Shown: positions 1 to 10,731 of the stretch, in pieces
Position numbering within the stretch: position 1 is the first letter of the stretch
Layout of the letters: each line of letters opens with the position of its first letter
NCBI GenBank assembly: GCA_964017065.1
Contig: OZ024790.1
Location: forward strand, 7,243,422 to 7,307,421
Reading direction: 5' to 3'
Length of the DNA stretch: 64,000 nt
Source of the DNA: Haliclona indistincta
Taxonomy: Eukaryota > Porifera > Demospongiae > Haplosclerida > Chalinidae
Notes under the pieces: generated by a model
What the model was told of the DNA's origin: nothing
Databases searched by the model: none
The model's input: the letters and a program-made list of their open reading frames with translations, nothing else
Made by a program: the position numbers and the translations under genes

Positions 1-75
1 TTGTAGTGTTTCCCTAGTACCTCATGTCATAGGTATTGTAACACATTCCTTAGTTACCATAACTAGTCTCTGTGG

Positions 76-83
76 TAGAGAGA

Positions 84-134
<51 letters not shown>

Positions 135-135
135 G

Positions 136-166
<31 letters not shown>

Positions 167-365
167 TGAGTGAGTGAGTGAGTGAGTGAGTGAGTGAGTG
201 AGTGAGTGAGTGAGTGAGTGAGTGAGTGAGTGAGTGAGTGAGTGAGTGAGTGAGTGAGTGAGTGAGTGAGTGAGTGAGTGGATGAGTGAGTGAGTGAGTG
301 AGTGAGTGAGTGAGTGAGTGAGTGAGTGAGTGGATGAGTGAGCAAGCAAGTGAGTGGTGAGAGAG
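76..365. repeat. (GA)n then (TGAG)n simple-sequence array
   Basis: A (GA)n tract at about 76-165 passes into a (GTGA)n array to about 355. No exon is seen here; it probably lies in the first visible intron of the integrin gene. Long reading frames through it are products of the repeat. Confidence 0.9.
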
Positions 366-655
366 TGAGGGGTACTTCTCATTCTCAGAGTAGATTAGTA
401 GAAGTAGCATGAACAGTAAAGAATGGAATGCTGTATTACATTGATTGTTCTGACCACATCAAAGGTTGTTCTCATAGCTCTGTGCAGCCAGCATGAAATG
501 ATTTTCTGAGGTAATTAAATATTTTGTTGTGGATGTAACCACTCATCACTTTGTGAAGTTAGACATGTCTACAATGAATTGCTCAATTGCAAATAATAAG
601 TGGACAAGCTTCCATGTCTCACTGACCATTAGATGTTCGGTGGTTAAGCTGCCCA

Positions 656-830
656 ACAGGGGTCACTGGTAGAGCCAGGACACCTGTGCACTAAGCAGTG
701 TCTAGCTGCCTCACAGAGGGTCACTGGTAGAGCCAAGACACCTGTGCACTAAGCAGTGTCTAGCTGCCTCACAGAGGGTCACTGGTAGAGCCAGGACACC
801 TGACCCTCTGTGGAGCAACTAGTCACTGCT
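656..830 (-). repeat. 58-bp minisatellite, about 3 units
   Basis: About three units of a 58-bp sequence, including GTCACTGGTAGAGCC and CTAAGCAGTGTCTAGC. The reverse complement of the same unit forms arrays in the XPF introns near 52.95 kb and 62.8 kb, so this is a dispersed, expandable family sitting here in the opposite orientation. Confidence 0.85.
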
Positions 831-950
831 TAATACACAGGGGCGCTCGGGCAAATGCAATATAAAATCACCACACTCACGTTCTTCCTATCTTTGTTCT
901 GTATACTTGTTCTGATAGTGTTCTATTCATGATTATGTGTATTTCTACAG

Positions 951-3900
951 AGTGTTCTGAATTGTCAACATGTGGTGACTGTATAGTGCAGAACTCATCA
1001 TGCTATTGGTGCAATGATCAGGTACGCCAGCTAGCTAGCCGGCCAGCCATTATTTCGTATGTTTGTCAATGAGCATGTTTGTGTCGGCTTGTTTGAGATG
1101 CTGTTACAGCATGTGATCAATCATACTTTGATCCTGAATATACACATGGATGCTCTTACAAAAACACTTTTAATCACTCTCTCTCCTCTCTCTCTCTCCC
1201 TCCCTCTCTCTCTCCCCCCTTCTTCCCTCTCTCCCCTCTCCCTCCCTCTCTCTCCCCCTCCCTCCCTCCCTCCCTCCCTCCCTCTCTCTCCCCCTCTCTC
1301 TCCCCTCCCTCTCTCTCTCTCTCCCTCTCAGGATGTGTTCTCTAGATTAGCTGACACTGGTAACCCACTGCAACCAGCTCCTCTCTGTGGGACACTGGAA
1401 CAACTCGCTAACATCAACTGTCCCATGTCTGCTATTATACCCAACACTAGCAATAGTCAGGTGAGACAACTTCTCTCAAGTCATACTCCTAATTTCTTGA
1501 TCACATTTCTTCTGCACACTGTCATGGCGTCGTTGTTAGCACTTACTTACTTATAGTCTAGCCGCTAGCCCTCTTTTCGCTAATAATTAATGGGCGGGGT
1601 CACGGCAAGGCGAAAAGAGGGTCTAGCAAAACTCGCAAGTCAATGAGTTTCAACTGACCAATCAGATTTTTCGTGTATATAGTAGCCCCAAAATGTTAAG
1701 GAGAAGGCGTGTACACGTGGTTTTCATTGCCATGTCGGTGTGTCAACAGTTAGCGCTGCTATTGAAAGGAAAGATTCAATCGTGAATGACTCGCTTACTA
1801 GTAGTCTGACGCTGTTCGGATACACCTCGGTAAAGCCTGTACAGTTGGAAGCTATTCATGACCTGCTCAGTGGCAAGAACGTTTTGGTAACTGTGCCTAG
1901 TGGGGATATTCCAGTAGAGACTGCTGATGGCGATCGAAGACGCACGGAGGTTGTTGGAGTTACCATACCCGGCTGAGAATGACTGTGAACAAGGCTCTGA
2001 GAACCACGGTGACTCAACTTTGTTAACAGCTGTCTTTTAAGCTCGTCAAACTGCTGTTTTAGGCTGTTGAGACGAAGAAGTGTGCTTCTACAGTGGTGAC
2101 ACACGCTGTTGGTACAGAGATCTTCCTCCAACAGACTATTAACAACGTCTCCTAAATGTGTGCGCTGTCCAAGGCGGTCGTCTGACAAACGGTATGCTCT
2201 GCTAGGATCAACTAATTCTTCTTTGCATATTCCACACGCCATTACACTTTGACAGCAGCAGACTCAGCGCGTGCAGGCTGTACTGTGGCTAGTGCAAAAC
2301 CCTCGAGCCCCACCCGCCACTTGAGGTAAGTGGTCGTGAACACTCCTTCTCAACATCAAAGAAACTCGATTTCGTGCGAGTTTTGCTAGACCCTCTTTTC
2401 GCCTTGCCGTGACCCCGCCCATTAATTATTAGCGAAAAGAGGGCTAGCGGCTAGACTAACTTACTTACTGCCTTCAACCACAGTCTCTGTTGTTGAGTTG
2501 CTGTAGCACTCCTGTGCTACCTGTCACTGTCTGTGCTTTCCCCACAGTAATTTGGCACACGCTGTGTGTCAATTGATATTAGTGACACACTAAGTACATG
2601 GTTGCTGTGACATTACTGTCCTAATTGTATTAATAATAATGGGTGTGTTAGCAGGAATGCTCAACACACTTATAACAACAGATTGGTGGCTTCGTTTTTA
2701 TAGAACTACTTAGCTATGGGTACACTTAATAGTTATTCTAAGAAAGGGTCCCTTCTCCAAACTACTCTCTCTCTCTCCCCCCCTCCCTTCATCTCTCTCT
2801 CCCTCCCTCCCTCTCTCCCTCCCTCCATCTCTCCATCTCTCCCTCCCTCTCTCCCTCCCTCCCTCCCTCCTTCTCTCTCAGGATGATACTGGTGAAGGTG
2901 GTGGTGGATCAGGATCTGGCGGTGGACAGGAGCCGATTACTTTCAACTCCACCAGTCAAGTACAACCATCAACACAGACAATCAGTAATATAAGACCAGG
3001 TGGGTGTGTCATCATACCATATACACAACTACACACTCTAATTACACAGACAGTAAATTATTATGCATTCTCTTGCAGGTGAACCAAAAAGCTTCGTTGT
3101 AAGCATTCAGCCGCCTCTGTCAATATCCGTGGACATGTACGTGCTCATGGATTTATCAGGAACTATGCAGAACGATCTTCAGACAGTGAGATCCACAGCT
3201 GTCCAACTAGGTATGAAATACCCACCCACTCACAGTCTAGTGTTGTAATTAAAACCTATTTTAGTAAGGGTCAAATCATTATTGTTAACAATAACAAACT
3301 TTAACTATTATTACCAGACTGAACTTTTACTATTAATAACAAAAACTAAAATTAGACCAACATTTTAGTTATTGTAAAGTTGTTTAAAGAGGTGAAAACC
3401 AATCATGTGAGATGCGACTGATAGCATCTTTTTCATGTGATTGCTGTAATACAACATGTTACAAGACCTTTTAACAATAACAATAATTCACTATAACTAA
3501 AACTAAATGTGCTCAATTTTCTTGTTAACAAATTATAACTATAACATTAAAAAAACAATGACAATGTTACTTTAACCACTTACCAGCTGCTCCCTCAAGC
3601 CAAATATATGCACTATGGCAGGCCACAAAGACCTGACAATTGTGCGTTGGGTGTGCAGCCCCACCCAGAGTCCCGCCCAAAGACACGCCCAATGAAGACG
3701 TCATTTGTGATGTGACGGCGTGTTATGAGATATGAATCACGTGAGCCGTCGTGACTCATGAGATGAGGTCACTAGTAGGATGACGTATAGTTGAAGGCGT
3801 GGCTAGGGGCGGAACAAAGGGGTGTGCCCACACCATCACACCAAGGGACAATTGTCCCCTGGTGGAGTGAATAACAAAAATAAAATGACGAAAGGAAAGA

Positions 3901-4593
3901 ACAACAATAAAGATGTTGTTGGGAGGGGATGGTGGACTAAAGTAGCAGCTTCACCTCGACCCTTTGGAGTAAGGTGACAGCTGCAGACTGAGGCGCGTGC
4001 TCGTAATGGAGAGTGCGCATGCGAGTCCGGGCAGGCCACGCAGGAGCGGCGCTGCCGGACTCGAGTGTGTTTATTATAGTCGGTGGTTAACCTTATTTAA
4101 AGCTACGCTCTAAATATCATTTAACAATAACTAAACTAAAATTAAACCCCATTACTTTTACAACACTAACACTCGTTCACCCACTCACTCACTCACTGTT
4201 TCTCTTCAGTTCAGCGGATGCAGAATCTCACCGATTCTTTCCGTATCGGCTTTGGTTCGTTCATTGACAAACCAGTCAGACCCTTCGTTGATTTAGCCAA
4301 GTAATTCTATAGATAGTATCCTAAATAGTGACATCATTGCAATCTAAATTTAGATCGCAGTATCCTTGTGCTGTTCCTGACGCTCTGCAACCAATCACAC
4401 GTGCCGAGTGCACTTCACCATATGCATTCAGACATCATCTTAACCTAACATCTGATGCTCAACGCTTTCAAGTGAGACATTACAGCTCCCTCCCCCTCTC
4501 TCTCTCTCTCTCTCTCTCCATCCCCCCCCTCTCTCTCTCTCTCCATCCCTCCCACCTCTCTCTCTCTCTCTCTCTTCCCCCTCTCTCTCTCTT

Positions 4594-4635
<42 letters not shown>

Positions 4636-6571
4636 CCTCCCACCTCTCTCTCTCCCTTCCCCCCTCTCTCTCTCTCTTTCTCTCTCCCTCCCTCTCTCTC
4701 TCTCTCTCTCTCTCCATCCCTCCCACCTCTCTCTCTCCCTTCCCCCCTCTCTCTCTCCATCTCTCTCCCCTCTCTCTCTCTCCTTCTCTCTCACTCTCTC
4801 CCTCCTCCTCCTCCCCCTCTCACTCTCTCTCTACAATCACTCACTCTCACGTACTCTCTCCCCCTCAATCTCTCTCTTTCGCTCTTCCTTCGCTCTCTTC
4901 CTCTCTCTCCTCTCTCAATCACTTGTATTGCTCTCTGTAGGAAGAAGTCGATGCCTCTCTCCTCTCTGGTAGTGAGGATAGTCCTGAATCAGTGTTAGAA
5001 GCTATTGTACAAGTTGCCGTCTGTCAGGTATTCTTCAAAAAAGCACCACTATCCACTTCCATTGTTTCTCTTACAGTCTAACATTGGATGGAGAGATTTT
5101 GGATCCACCAGACGAATCATTCTCGTGTTAACAGATGGAACTTATCATTTTGCTCTGGACGGAAGAGTGAGTTACTTGAGAGTGTATGATCGACGTCCAT
5201 TGATCTTGTCTCTTTGTCTTCTTCTATAGCTTGCTGGTTTGTTGAAAAGACCTGAACCAGTTTGTAAACTGAACTCAAATGGAGAATACACTGGGGCAGA
5301 TTCTGTGGTAAGGTTATGGTAGCAGCACAGCCTGGTCGTGTGTGCTTGATCCCAGTAGCTTATGGTAGCAGCACAGCCTGGTCGTGTGTGCTTGATCCCA
5401 GTAGCTTATGGTAGCAGCACAGCCTGGTCGTGTGTGCTTGATCCCAGTAGCTTATGGTAGCAGCACAGCCTGGTCGTGTGTGCTTGATCCCAGTAGCTTA
5501 TGGTAGCAGCACAGCCTGGTCGTGTGTGCTTGATCCCAGTAGCTTATGGTAGCAGCACAGCCTGGTCGTGTGTGCTTGATCCCAGTAGCTTATGGTAGCA
5601 GCACAGCCTGGTCATGTGTGTGCTTGATCCCAGTAGCTTATCGTAGCAGTACAGCCTGGTCGTGTGTGCTTGATCCCAGTAGCTTATGGTAGCAGCACAG
5701 CCTGGTCATGTGTGCTTGATCCCAGTAGCTTATGGTAGCAGCACAGCCTGGTCGTGTGTGCTTGATCCCACCCAGTAGCTCACCTCTCTTTCTTCCTCTC
5801 TCAGGACTACCCGTCTCCATTGTTCGTAGCTGAGCAGCTGCTTCGCGAGAGGATCACTCCGATATTTGCAGTAACAGCTGAGGTTGAACCACTATACAGA
5901 CGGCTCAGGAGAGATTTCCTACCTACTTCATTCATTGGGCAAGTATCAGTCAACTCAGACAACTTGATAAGTCTTGTGGAAAGCCAATACATTGTAAGAG
6001 AATAAAGCCAGTTATAGTTATAGTCCATGCGAAATCAAACTGTTTATTTCAGCAACTCTCGCAAACCGTCGTGCCTCTGGTGACTGGATTGGACGATGAA
6101 GATATTTCAATCACTTTAACGCCCGTAGACAACTGGTGAGATTAAGACGATATGAAGTGATGTTCTGTCTATACGATGTCTGTCTGTCTGTAGCTCTCCT
6201 GGGCTACTGGTTAATGGGTCTACCGATCGGTGCACGGATGTGATCCATCCAGCTGTCATCAGCTACACGACCTCTGTGAGCGTTTCTCCGGCGTTCTGTG
6301 TCGGCAAGCCGGCACGAGTCACTCTCAACCCACGTGTACTCTTCATCGGATTTGGAGAAGTCAGTCTAACACTTGAGGTCATGTGTGGATGCGACTGTGC
6401 CGCTCAAGAGGTGAAATCCGAGCACTTGTCGATAACGCCATTTTTGAATTTTTTCGCTCACACAGGAGATGAACAGTGCAACTTGTAATGGTAATGGGAA
6501 CTTTCAATGTTCAACATGTGTTTGTCAAGATGACCTGTAAGTCAAGCACTCCTCTCTACTTCCTTCCTTTC

Positions 6572-6607
<36 letters not shown>

Positions 6608-6657
6608 CGTCACACACACTCACTCTCTCACTCTCTCACTTATTCTCTCCCTCTCTC

Positions 6658-6710
<53 letters not shown>

Positions 6711-8398
6711 GTTACTATTTATTTCATTCTCGTTTTCTCAGTGTTGGACCTCGATGCAATTGCTCCGATCGACTAGCACTTCGCTGCAGGTATTCTCAAT
6801 CCTATACTTACGTTCTCTGTAGATTGTAGATAAGCTTGAACTACACACACTCATCACTGGTCATATTGATCATATTGCTCTCTCTCCCTCCCTCCCTCCC
6901 TCTCCCTCCCTCTCCCTCCCTCCCTCTCTCTCTCCCCCCCCCTCCCTCTCCCTCCCCCCCTCCTCCCTCTCCCTCCCCCCCTCCCTCTCCCTCCCTCCCT
7001 CTCTCTCTCCCTCCCTCTCTCTCTCTCCCTCTCTCCAGGGCTCCCGGCAGCTCAGCTACGGACCCTGAGTGTAGTGGGCAGGGCCGCTGTGTGTGTGGGG
7101 AGTGTCGGTGTGACCAGGTGTCTAGTCCAGTCTCTGGGCTCTCCAGTCGATCCTACATGGGTGCTTTCTGTCAGTGCTCTCCATTCCGCGAAGTGTGTCC
7201 GAGTGGTGTTGTGGCGTCTCGTAATATCTCTGCTACCTGCTCGGGGCATGGCAGCTGCGGTTGTGATGGGAGATGTGAGTGTGACCAGGGCTTCACGGGG
7301 ACCAACTGTGGCTGTACTCTAGACACCAGCACCTGTATCGCGCCTGGAGAGGTGAGCCGGTATCCACCACCTTGCTGTGTGTCGTGATGATATTGTATCT
7401 CTGTAGTCTCGGATGTGTTCCGGCTCAGGATCGTGTGTGTGTGGTGTCTGTGTCTGTTCAAATTACACTGAGAGGTCTGGAGACCTGTGCGAAGCCTGTC
7501 AGGTAGGAATTATTCAATGTGCAGTATGCAATAGAATAGGTTTTTAGCCTATTCAGGGTTTTTGGATTTTTTTGCAGTGCTGATGCACTAAGTGTAGAGT
7601 GTCACCTTCATGCACTAATGTGTTCAGTCTCTGATCATCCTCCATCGTGTGAATAAAGACAACAGAGACTGAACACATTAGTGCATGAAGGTGACACTTT
7701 ACGCTTTTCACTCCAACATTGCAAGAAGATAGAAAATAAATCATCTCTTCATTGTTATTTTTTTCTCTTTCTTTCAGAGCTGTGTCAGGTCCTGTCAGTC
7801 ACTGGCTCCATGTGTTCAAAGCTGTCTCCTCAATCGAGCTGATTGTAACAACTGCCCTCAATTCAACCTGTTCAATAGCACTAGCCAGGTAGCTGGATTC
7901 CTAGAAGAAAGTGAGTGTGTCTCTACTTTCTCATATCACATACTCTCACCCACTCACTCACTCACACAGTCACTCACTCACTCACACAGTCACTCACTCA
8001 CTCACTCGCTCGCTCACTCACTCACACAGTCACTCACTCACTCACACGATCACTCACTCACACAGTCACTCACTCACTCACTCACTCAAGTCGCTCACTC
8101 ACACAGTCACTCACTCACTCACTCAAGTTGCTCACTCACACAGTCACTCACTCTCTCTCTCCCTTCTCTATAGATTATCGTAACTGCTCTGTTGTGCGTG
8201 ATAACTGTGAAGTGATATTCCGTGTCAATCAGTTCGTTCTTGGTACAGAGAACAGTATTGATATCATTATCGATGGCTCTAGCATGGACTATCAAATGTG
8301 GATCGAAAATGCCGGTAAGATTGCACATTATTTTTTTGCAGTCTCATAAGCTTCTCTATTCAAAGAATCATTGTTCAACTAGTTCACTGTCTCCCTCT

Positions 8399-8445
<47 letters not shown>

Positions 8446-8806
8446 ATCAGTGCACCCAGCAGTTGGTGATCTGGCCAATACCAGTCGGCGTCATAATCGG
8501 TATAATAATCATCGGAATTATCATCGTAGTCTCGTGGCGACTGATCCTGTACCTAGGGGTGAGTGGGTGTTGTCAGTGGGCGTGGTCAGTAGTCATGTGA
8601 CTTTTTAACACCTAGGAATACATTGAGTATAAAAACTGGGAGAAGAGTCAAGAGAGTGAACCATTTACAGTAAGCTACTGAATCAAAAGTACTAAGACGT
8701 GATTTTTCCCCTTCAGCGCGGTCACAATCCGCTGTTCATTTCACCGAATACGAGCTACCAAAACCCTCGCTACGTGGAAGAACGCAATCGACCAATCCAA
8801 TCATAA
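951..8806 (+). CDS. ITGB: Integrin beta subunit, multi-exon, 5' end missing
   Basis: Cell-surface adhesion receptor beta chain that would pair with an alpha integrin. Exons seen: PSI-like start (951-1021), 1331-1459, 2881-2999, 3079-3210 with the beta-I MIDAS motif DLSGT (usually DLSxS), about 4209-4302 (FRIGFGSF), about 4350-4472, about 4941-5027, 5078-5167 (IGWRDFG), 5230-5308, 5804 to about 5993, 6053-6138, 6193-6411, then Cys-rich EGF-like exons from 6466 to 7911, 8174-8315, a membrane exon 8446-8561 (IPVGVIIGIIIIGIIIVV), and tail exons 8616-8669 and 8718-8806. The tail keeps two NPxY/F sites, NPLF and NPRY, for talin/kindlin-type binding. Odd points: the third MIDAS Ser is Thr and the following DD is ND. 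The signal peptide exon was not found and may lie before base 1. Introns carry a transposon, minisatellites and CT-rich tracts. The family assignment is firm; some exon edges are approximate. Confidence 0.93.
1740..1976 (+). pseudogene. RecQ-type helicase N-terminal fragment inside transposon
   Basis: A short frame contains LTLFGYTSVKPVQLEAIHDL followed by a LLSGKNVLVTVPSG stretch, which matches the Q-motif region and the run into Walker A of RecQ-family helicases. It stops before the GKS of the Walker motif and continues as unrelated sequence, so it cannot be a working helicase. It may be a captured host fragment or the start of a helicase gene from a longer autonomous element. Confidence 0.6.
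1856..2242 (-). CDS. Cys-rich (zinc-finger-like) ORF carried by transposon
   Basis: A 128-aa frame starts near the right inverted repeat. Its first 50 residues hold two Cys pairs, MACGICKEEL and CTNSVCHHC, arranged like a small zinc-binding domain, followed by a Leu-rich helical stretch. The 3' half overlaps the helicase fragment on the other strand and looks out-of-frame. It could be the remains of an element-encoded DNA-binding protein. Whether it is expressed is unknown. Confidence 0.45.
   Translation of the reverse strand: MACGICKEELVDPSRAYRLSDDRLGQRTHLGDVVNSLLEEDLCTNSVCHHCRSTLLRLNSLKQQFDELKRQLLTKLSHRGSQSLVHSHSQPGMVTPTTSVRLRSPSAVSTGISPLGTVTKTFLPLSRS
3280..4160. other. Long integrin intron, A/T-rich repeats
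   Basis: No exon between 3211 and about 4208. A/T-rich segments with AACAATAAC-like words occur at both sides (3283-3370, 3470-3570, 4120-4160) around a G/C-richer core with a small palindrome near 3835-3860. It may be an old insertion, but no clean boundaries were found. Confidence 0.5.
4490..4845. repeat. (CT)n pyrimidine array in integrin intron
   Basis: About 350 bases of CT repeats with CCATCCCTCCCAC interruptions repeated several times. The tract ends about 95 bp before the next exon. Frames through it are artefacts. Confidence 0.9.
5318..5775 (+). repeat. 46-bp minisatellite, about 10 units, in integrin intron
   Basis: Tandem units built on GTAGCAGCACAGCCTGGTCG and GTGTGCTTGATCCCAGTAGC, nearly identical apart from single changes (for example CATGTG for CGTGTG), filling most of an intron. 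High unit identity implies recent expansion. Confidence 0.95.
6560..7035. repeat. CT-rich tracts before two integrin exons
   Basis: Pyrimidine-rich arrays at about 6565-6705 and 6880-7035 lead directly into the exons at 6742 and 7038. They take the place of ordinary polypyrimidine tracts. Confidence 0.85.
7592..7703. repeat. Palindromic hairpin repeat (MITE-like), copy 1
   Basis: Two 42-base arms (7592-7633 and 7662-7703; core TTCATGCACTAATGTGTTCA) are reverse complements around a roughly 28-base loop. Related copies lie in intron 10 of both XPF genes (52112 and 61757), where the loop is in the opposite orientation. Confidence 0.9.
7930..8163. repeat. (CACT)n array in integrin intron
   Basis: CACT/CACA repeats run from just after the donor at 7912 to the acceptor at 8173, so the array makes up nearly the whole intron. 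Confidence 0.9.
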
Positions 8807-9053
8807 CCCTCACTCACCCTCTCCTCCACTTCTCTCACTCTCACATCTTACACATACACACACACACTTCATCCGTGTCTAGCTCAATACACTTCATACT
8901 AGCAGAACGATTTTAATCCACTTCTCATCACGAGGGTTCAAATTTTTAATCACATTCCATAATGTTGTGCATGTAGAACAGAAAATTTTGTATGACAAGC
9001 AAAAAAAATTTGATGCAGATGATAAATGCCCAGTATTATACCATGTAGTCTTA
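8807..9053. other. Gap between convergent integrin and SMIM7 genes
   Basis: Integrin (+) and SMIM7 (-) converge here. The segment holds their 3' untranslated sequence and A-rich stretches. No further gene is seen. Confidence 0.6.
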
Positions 9054-9590
9054 TCATGAGCCAAATAACCTGGAGAAAGAGAGGAGGGAAGGAAAGGGGA
9101 AGAGAGAGGGGATGGAGAGAGAAGGGAGAGGGGAGGGAAGGAAAAGGGGAAGAGAGAGGGGAGGGAAGGGAAAGGGGGAAGAGAGAGGGGAGGGAGAAAG
9201 GGGATGAGAAGAAAATAGAGAGAGAGAAAGTTATCCAAATGTTATCCTCCGTCTGACTGACTTACAGAAACATGCAGACTATAATTGCAATGTTCCAGAG
9301 AGCTATGAAGACTCTGAAGTATCTTAGATTGTGCAGTAGCTCCCTGATCCTGTCTCCTAGTGAATTTTGAACATTATCTGCATCCTCGAACGACGAGGGT
9401 GACTGCTTCTTGCTACAATGACAAAAGCCAGACTCAAAAACAATGGACCCACCATCATTTGACTCACAGTTTGAAATTTAGGACAGCGCCGGCATTTACC
9501 ATTAAAGTGCTAAGAGAAGCAAAGTAATAGTGTAATCTACCTTTAAAATCTCGCTTACCAGAAAACAATGAGATCGGAGAAGATCGCCAT
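9054..9590 (-). CDS. SMIM7: SMIM7, small integral membrane protein 7 (4 exons)
   Basis: Four minus-strand exons: 9559-9590, 9468-9509, 9266-9412 and 9054-9069, each with good GT-AG signals (donors GTAAGC, GTGAGT, GTAAGT). They join to 237 nt, 78 residues plus stop. The product contains LMVNAGAVLNFKL and LRYFRVFIALWNI and ends LLFGS, matching the small, highly conserved SMIM7 family (about 75 aa), which has an N-terminal and a C-terminal hydrophobic segment. Its function is poorly known. The last coding exon is only 16 nt. It is divergent from CFAP276, whose start lies 91 bp away. A purine-rich intron at 9072-9230 is CT-rich on the coding strand. Confidence 0.93.
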
Positions 9591-9681
9591 GTTTAGAAGG
9601 TGTGGTCTATTTTGTGACACGCCTTCTTTGAGCTTATTCTCTGTTACTATAGTTACGAGACGCTCTGTGTGTTTGCCCGCG
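9591..9681. promoter_or_regulatory. Bidirectional promoter, SMIM7 / CFAP276
   Basis: Only 91 bp separate the two divergent start codons, so both promoters and 5' leaders must lie here or overlap the opposite coding sequence. No TATA box stands out. Its promoter role is inferred from geometry. Confidence 0.65.
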
Positions 9682-10179
9682 ATGTCAGGCCGCGATCCTT
9701 TCCCTAGACCTCGCCAAGAAAACGACGACCAGTTTGTCGGTCGCTCTCCACCTCAGAACGCGCCCAGAGACACGATAAAGCTTGAACCGGGAGAAATGGA
9801 CCCGTGGACTAGACTGAGCATCTCTCCAACCCTCTCCAGTCACCGCCATGGCGTGTATCATTATGATCCACGGGCACCGAACGATAGCTTGGACTTCGTC
9901 ATCAAGTGCCAGTACAACCAAAGTGAGCAGTTTATGAGCTCCAAGGCGGAGACCTTGGTTCAGCGGGAAACTCTTGGTCTACCTCATGGAAGAATTCTCA
10001 AGAATCGTCCAGTCATACCAAAGCCTGAGACACTGGAAGAAAAAAAGCTGTCCAGCTACTGTGAGCCCAGGAAGACAACTGTGCACAGCTCAAAGGGATT
10101 AGCAATCGAGAGCCATCACTCTGAAGCAACAAACCGAGGCTACTCGAGAAAAGATGATGGAGGATTCTATTCAACATAA
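9682..10179 (+). CDS. CFAP276: CFAP276 (C1orf194-like) ciliary microtubule inner protein
   Basis: Intronless 165-aa protein. The start at 9682 (MSGRDPF) is chosen because homology begins there; an upstream in-frame ATG at 9568 lies across the SMIM7 start. Family signatures: RDPF, an ENDD stretch, DPWTRLSISPTLSS, YHYDPRAPNDSLDF and the C-terminal NRGYSRKDDGGFYST, close to human CFAP276 in order and length (about 169 aa). In the family this is a small protein lining axonemal doublet microtubules. It lies in the same window as DNAI4, another ciliary gene, although they are not adjacent. Confidence 0.93.
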   Translation: MSGRDPFPRPRQENDDQFVGRSPPQNAPRDTIKLEPGEMDPWTRLSISPTLSSHRHGVYHYDPRAPNDSLDFVIKCQYNQSEQFMSSKAETLVQRETLGLPHGRILKNRPVIPKPETLEEKKLSSYCEPRKTTVHSSKGLAIESHHSEATNRGYSRKDDGGFYST

Positions 10180-10731
10180 CTTGAAACTTACAGTGACTGT
10201 TACCATTAATTTTATTGTATTTTTATGGCTGTCACCTTTGGACCACAAACACATTATAATTATATCCACGGTACTATAGTAATGTCTTCATACATAGTTA
10301 TGAAAAAGCGTAGTCGTGACAGAATCTGGAATTTAACAAATGAAGAGTGGAGTCCCTCTTAGCAGACACCTATAATCTCTCTATTATAATTATAACCCAT
10401 ATAATCTACCTGACCGGAAAGCACCCTCTTTATAATGGACAATTTTGTTGGTCCCAATGCATAATGTCAGGAGTCCATAATTAACTGCGCCTCCTGATTA
10501 TGTCTAGGTTAATTCCACTGTACGTATTATACATGCATGTGTACCTAGTGATTGTGTCTAAAGATAATTACAGCTCAAAGGGGACTATAGTAATCGAGAT
10601 CCATAATTATTCCCTGAATCAACAATGTAGGCTTCTATTTAGCTTGACTATAGAAACACTATGTTACTATAATTTTATGTTAAGGTTGACGACAAACACA
10701 CTATAATACACACACAGGACACTATAACATG
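10180..10731. other. Intergenic, MITE-like remnant
   Basis: A/T-rich gap between CFAP276 (+) and gene A (-). About 10335-10480 contains TATAATGGACAATTTTGTTG next to GTCCCAATG, a word also found near 35.4 kb and 55.1 kb, suggesting an old short repeat family. No coding signal is seen. Confidence 0.5.

Larger units (their letters stand above)
1554..2458. mobile_element. DNA transposon, about 85-bp terminal inverted repeats, 9-bp target duplication
   Basis: The ends are near-perfect inverted repeats of about 85 bp starting TAGTCTAGCCGC (1554-1638 against 2374-2458). Both flanks read ACTTACTTA (1545-1553 and 2459-2467), consistent with a 9-bp target duplication, although the flank is itself a 4-bp repeat. 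The element sits in an integrin intron. It has no transposase and instead carries two converging protein fragments (listed separately). Long inverted repeats, a 9-bp duplication and carried gene pieces recall Mutator-like elements, but this is inference. Confidence 0.85.

Noticed and set aside
22..410. Long Ser-Leu-Thr-His repeat proteins, also at 7911-8349, 25958-26788, 31214-31492 and 61069-61353
   Set aside because: Pure translation of (TGAG)n/(CACT)n arrays; they fall inside introns of real genes.
4328..4972. Ser/Leu/Pro-rich proteins and Arg/Glu-rich proteins from CT/GA tracts (also 28160-28501, 38116-38319, 53642-54052)
   Set aside because: Artefacts of dinucleotide repeats; only short parts overlap true exons.
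5318..5775. 46-bp repeats considered as a coding repeat protein
   Set aside because: They lie between integrin exons with matching splice sites; frames contain stops or are not conserved.
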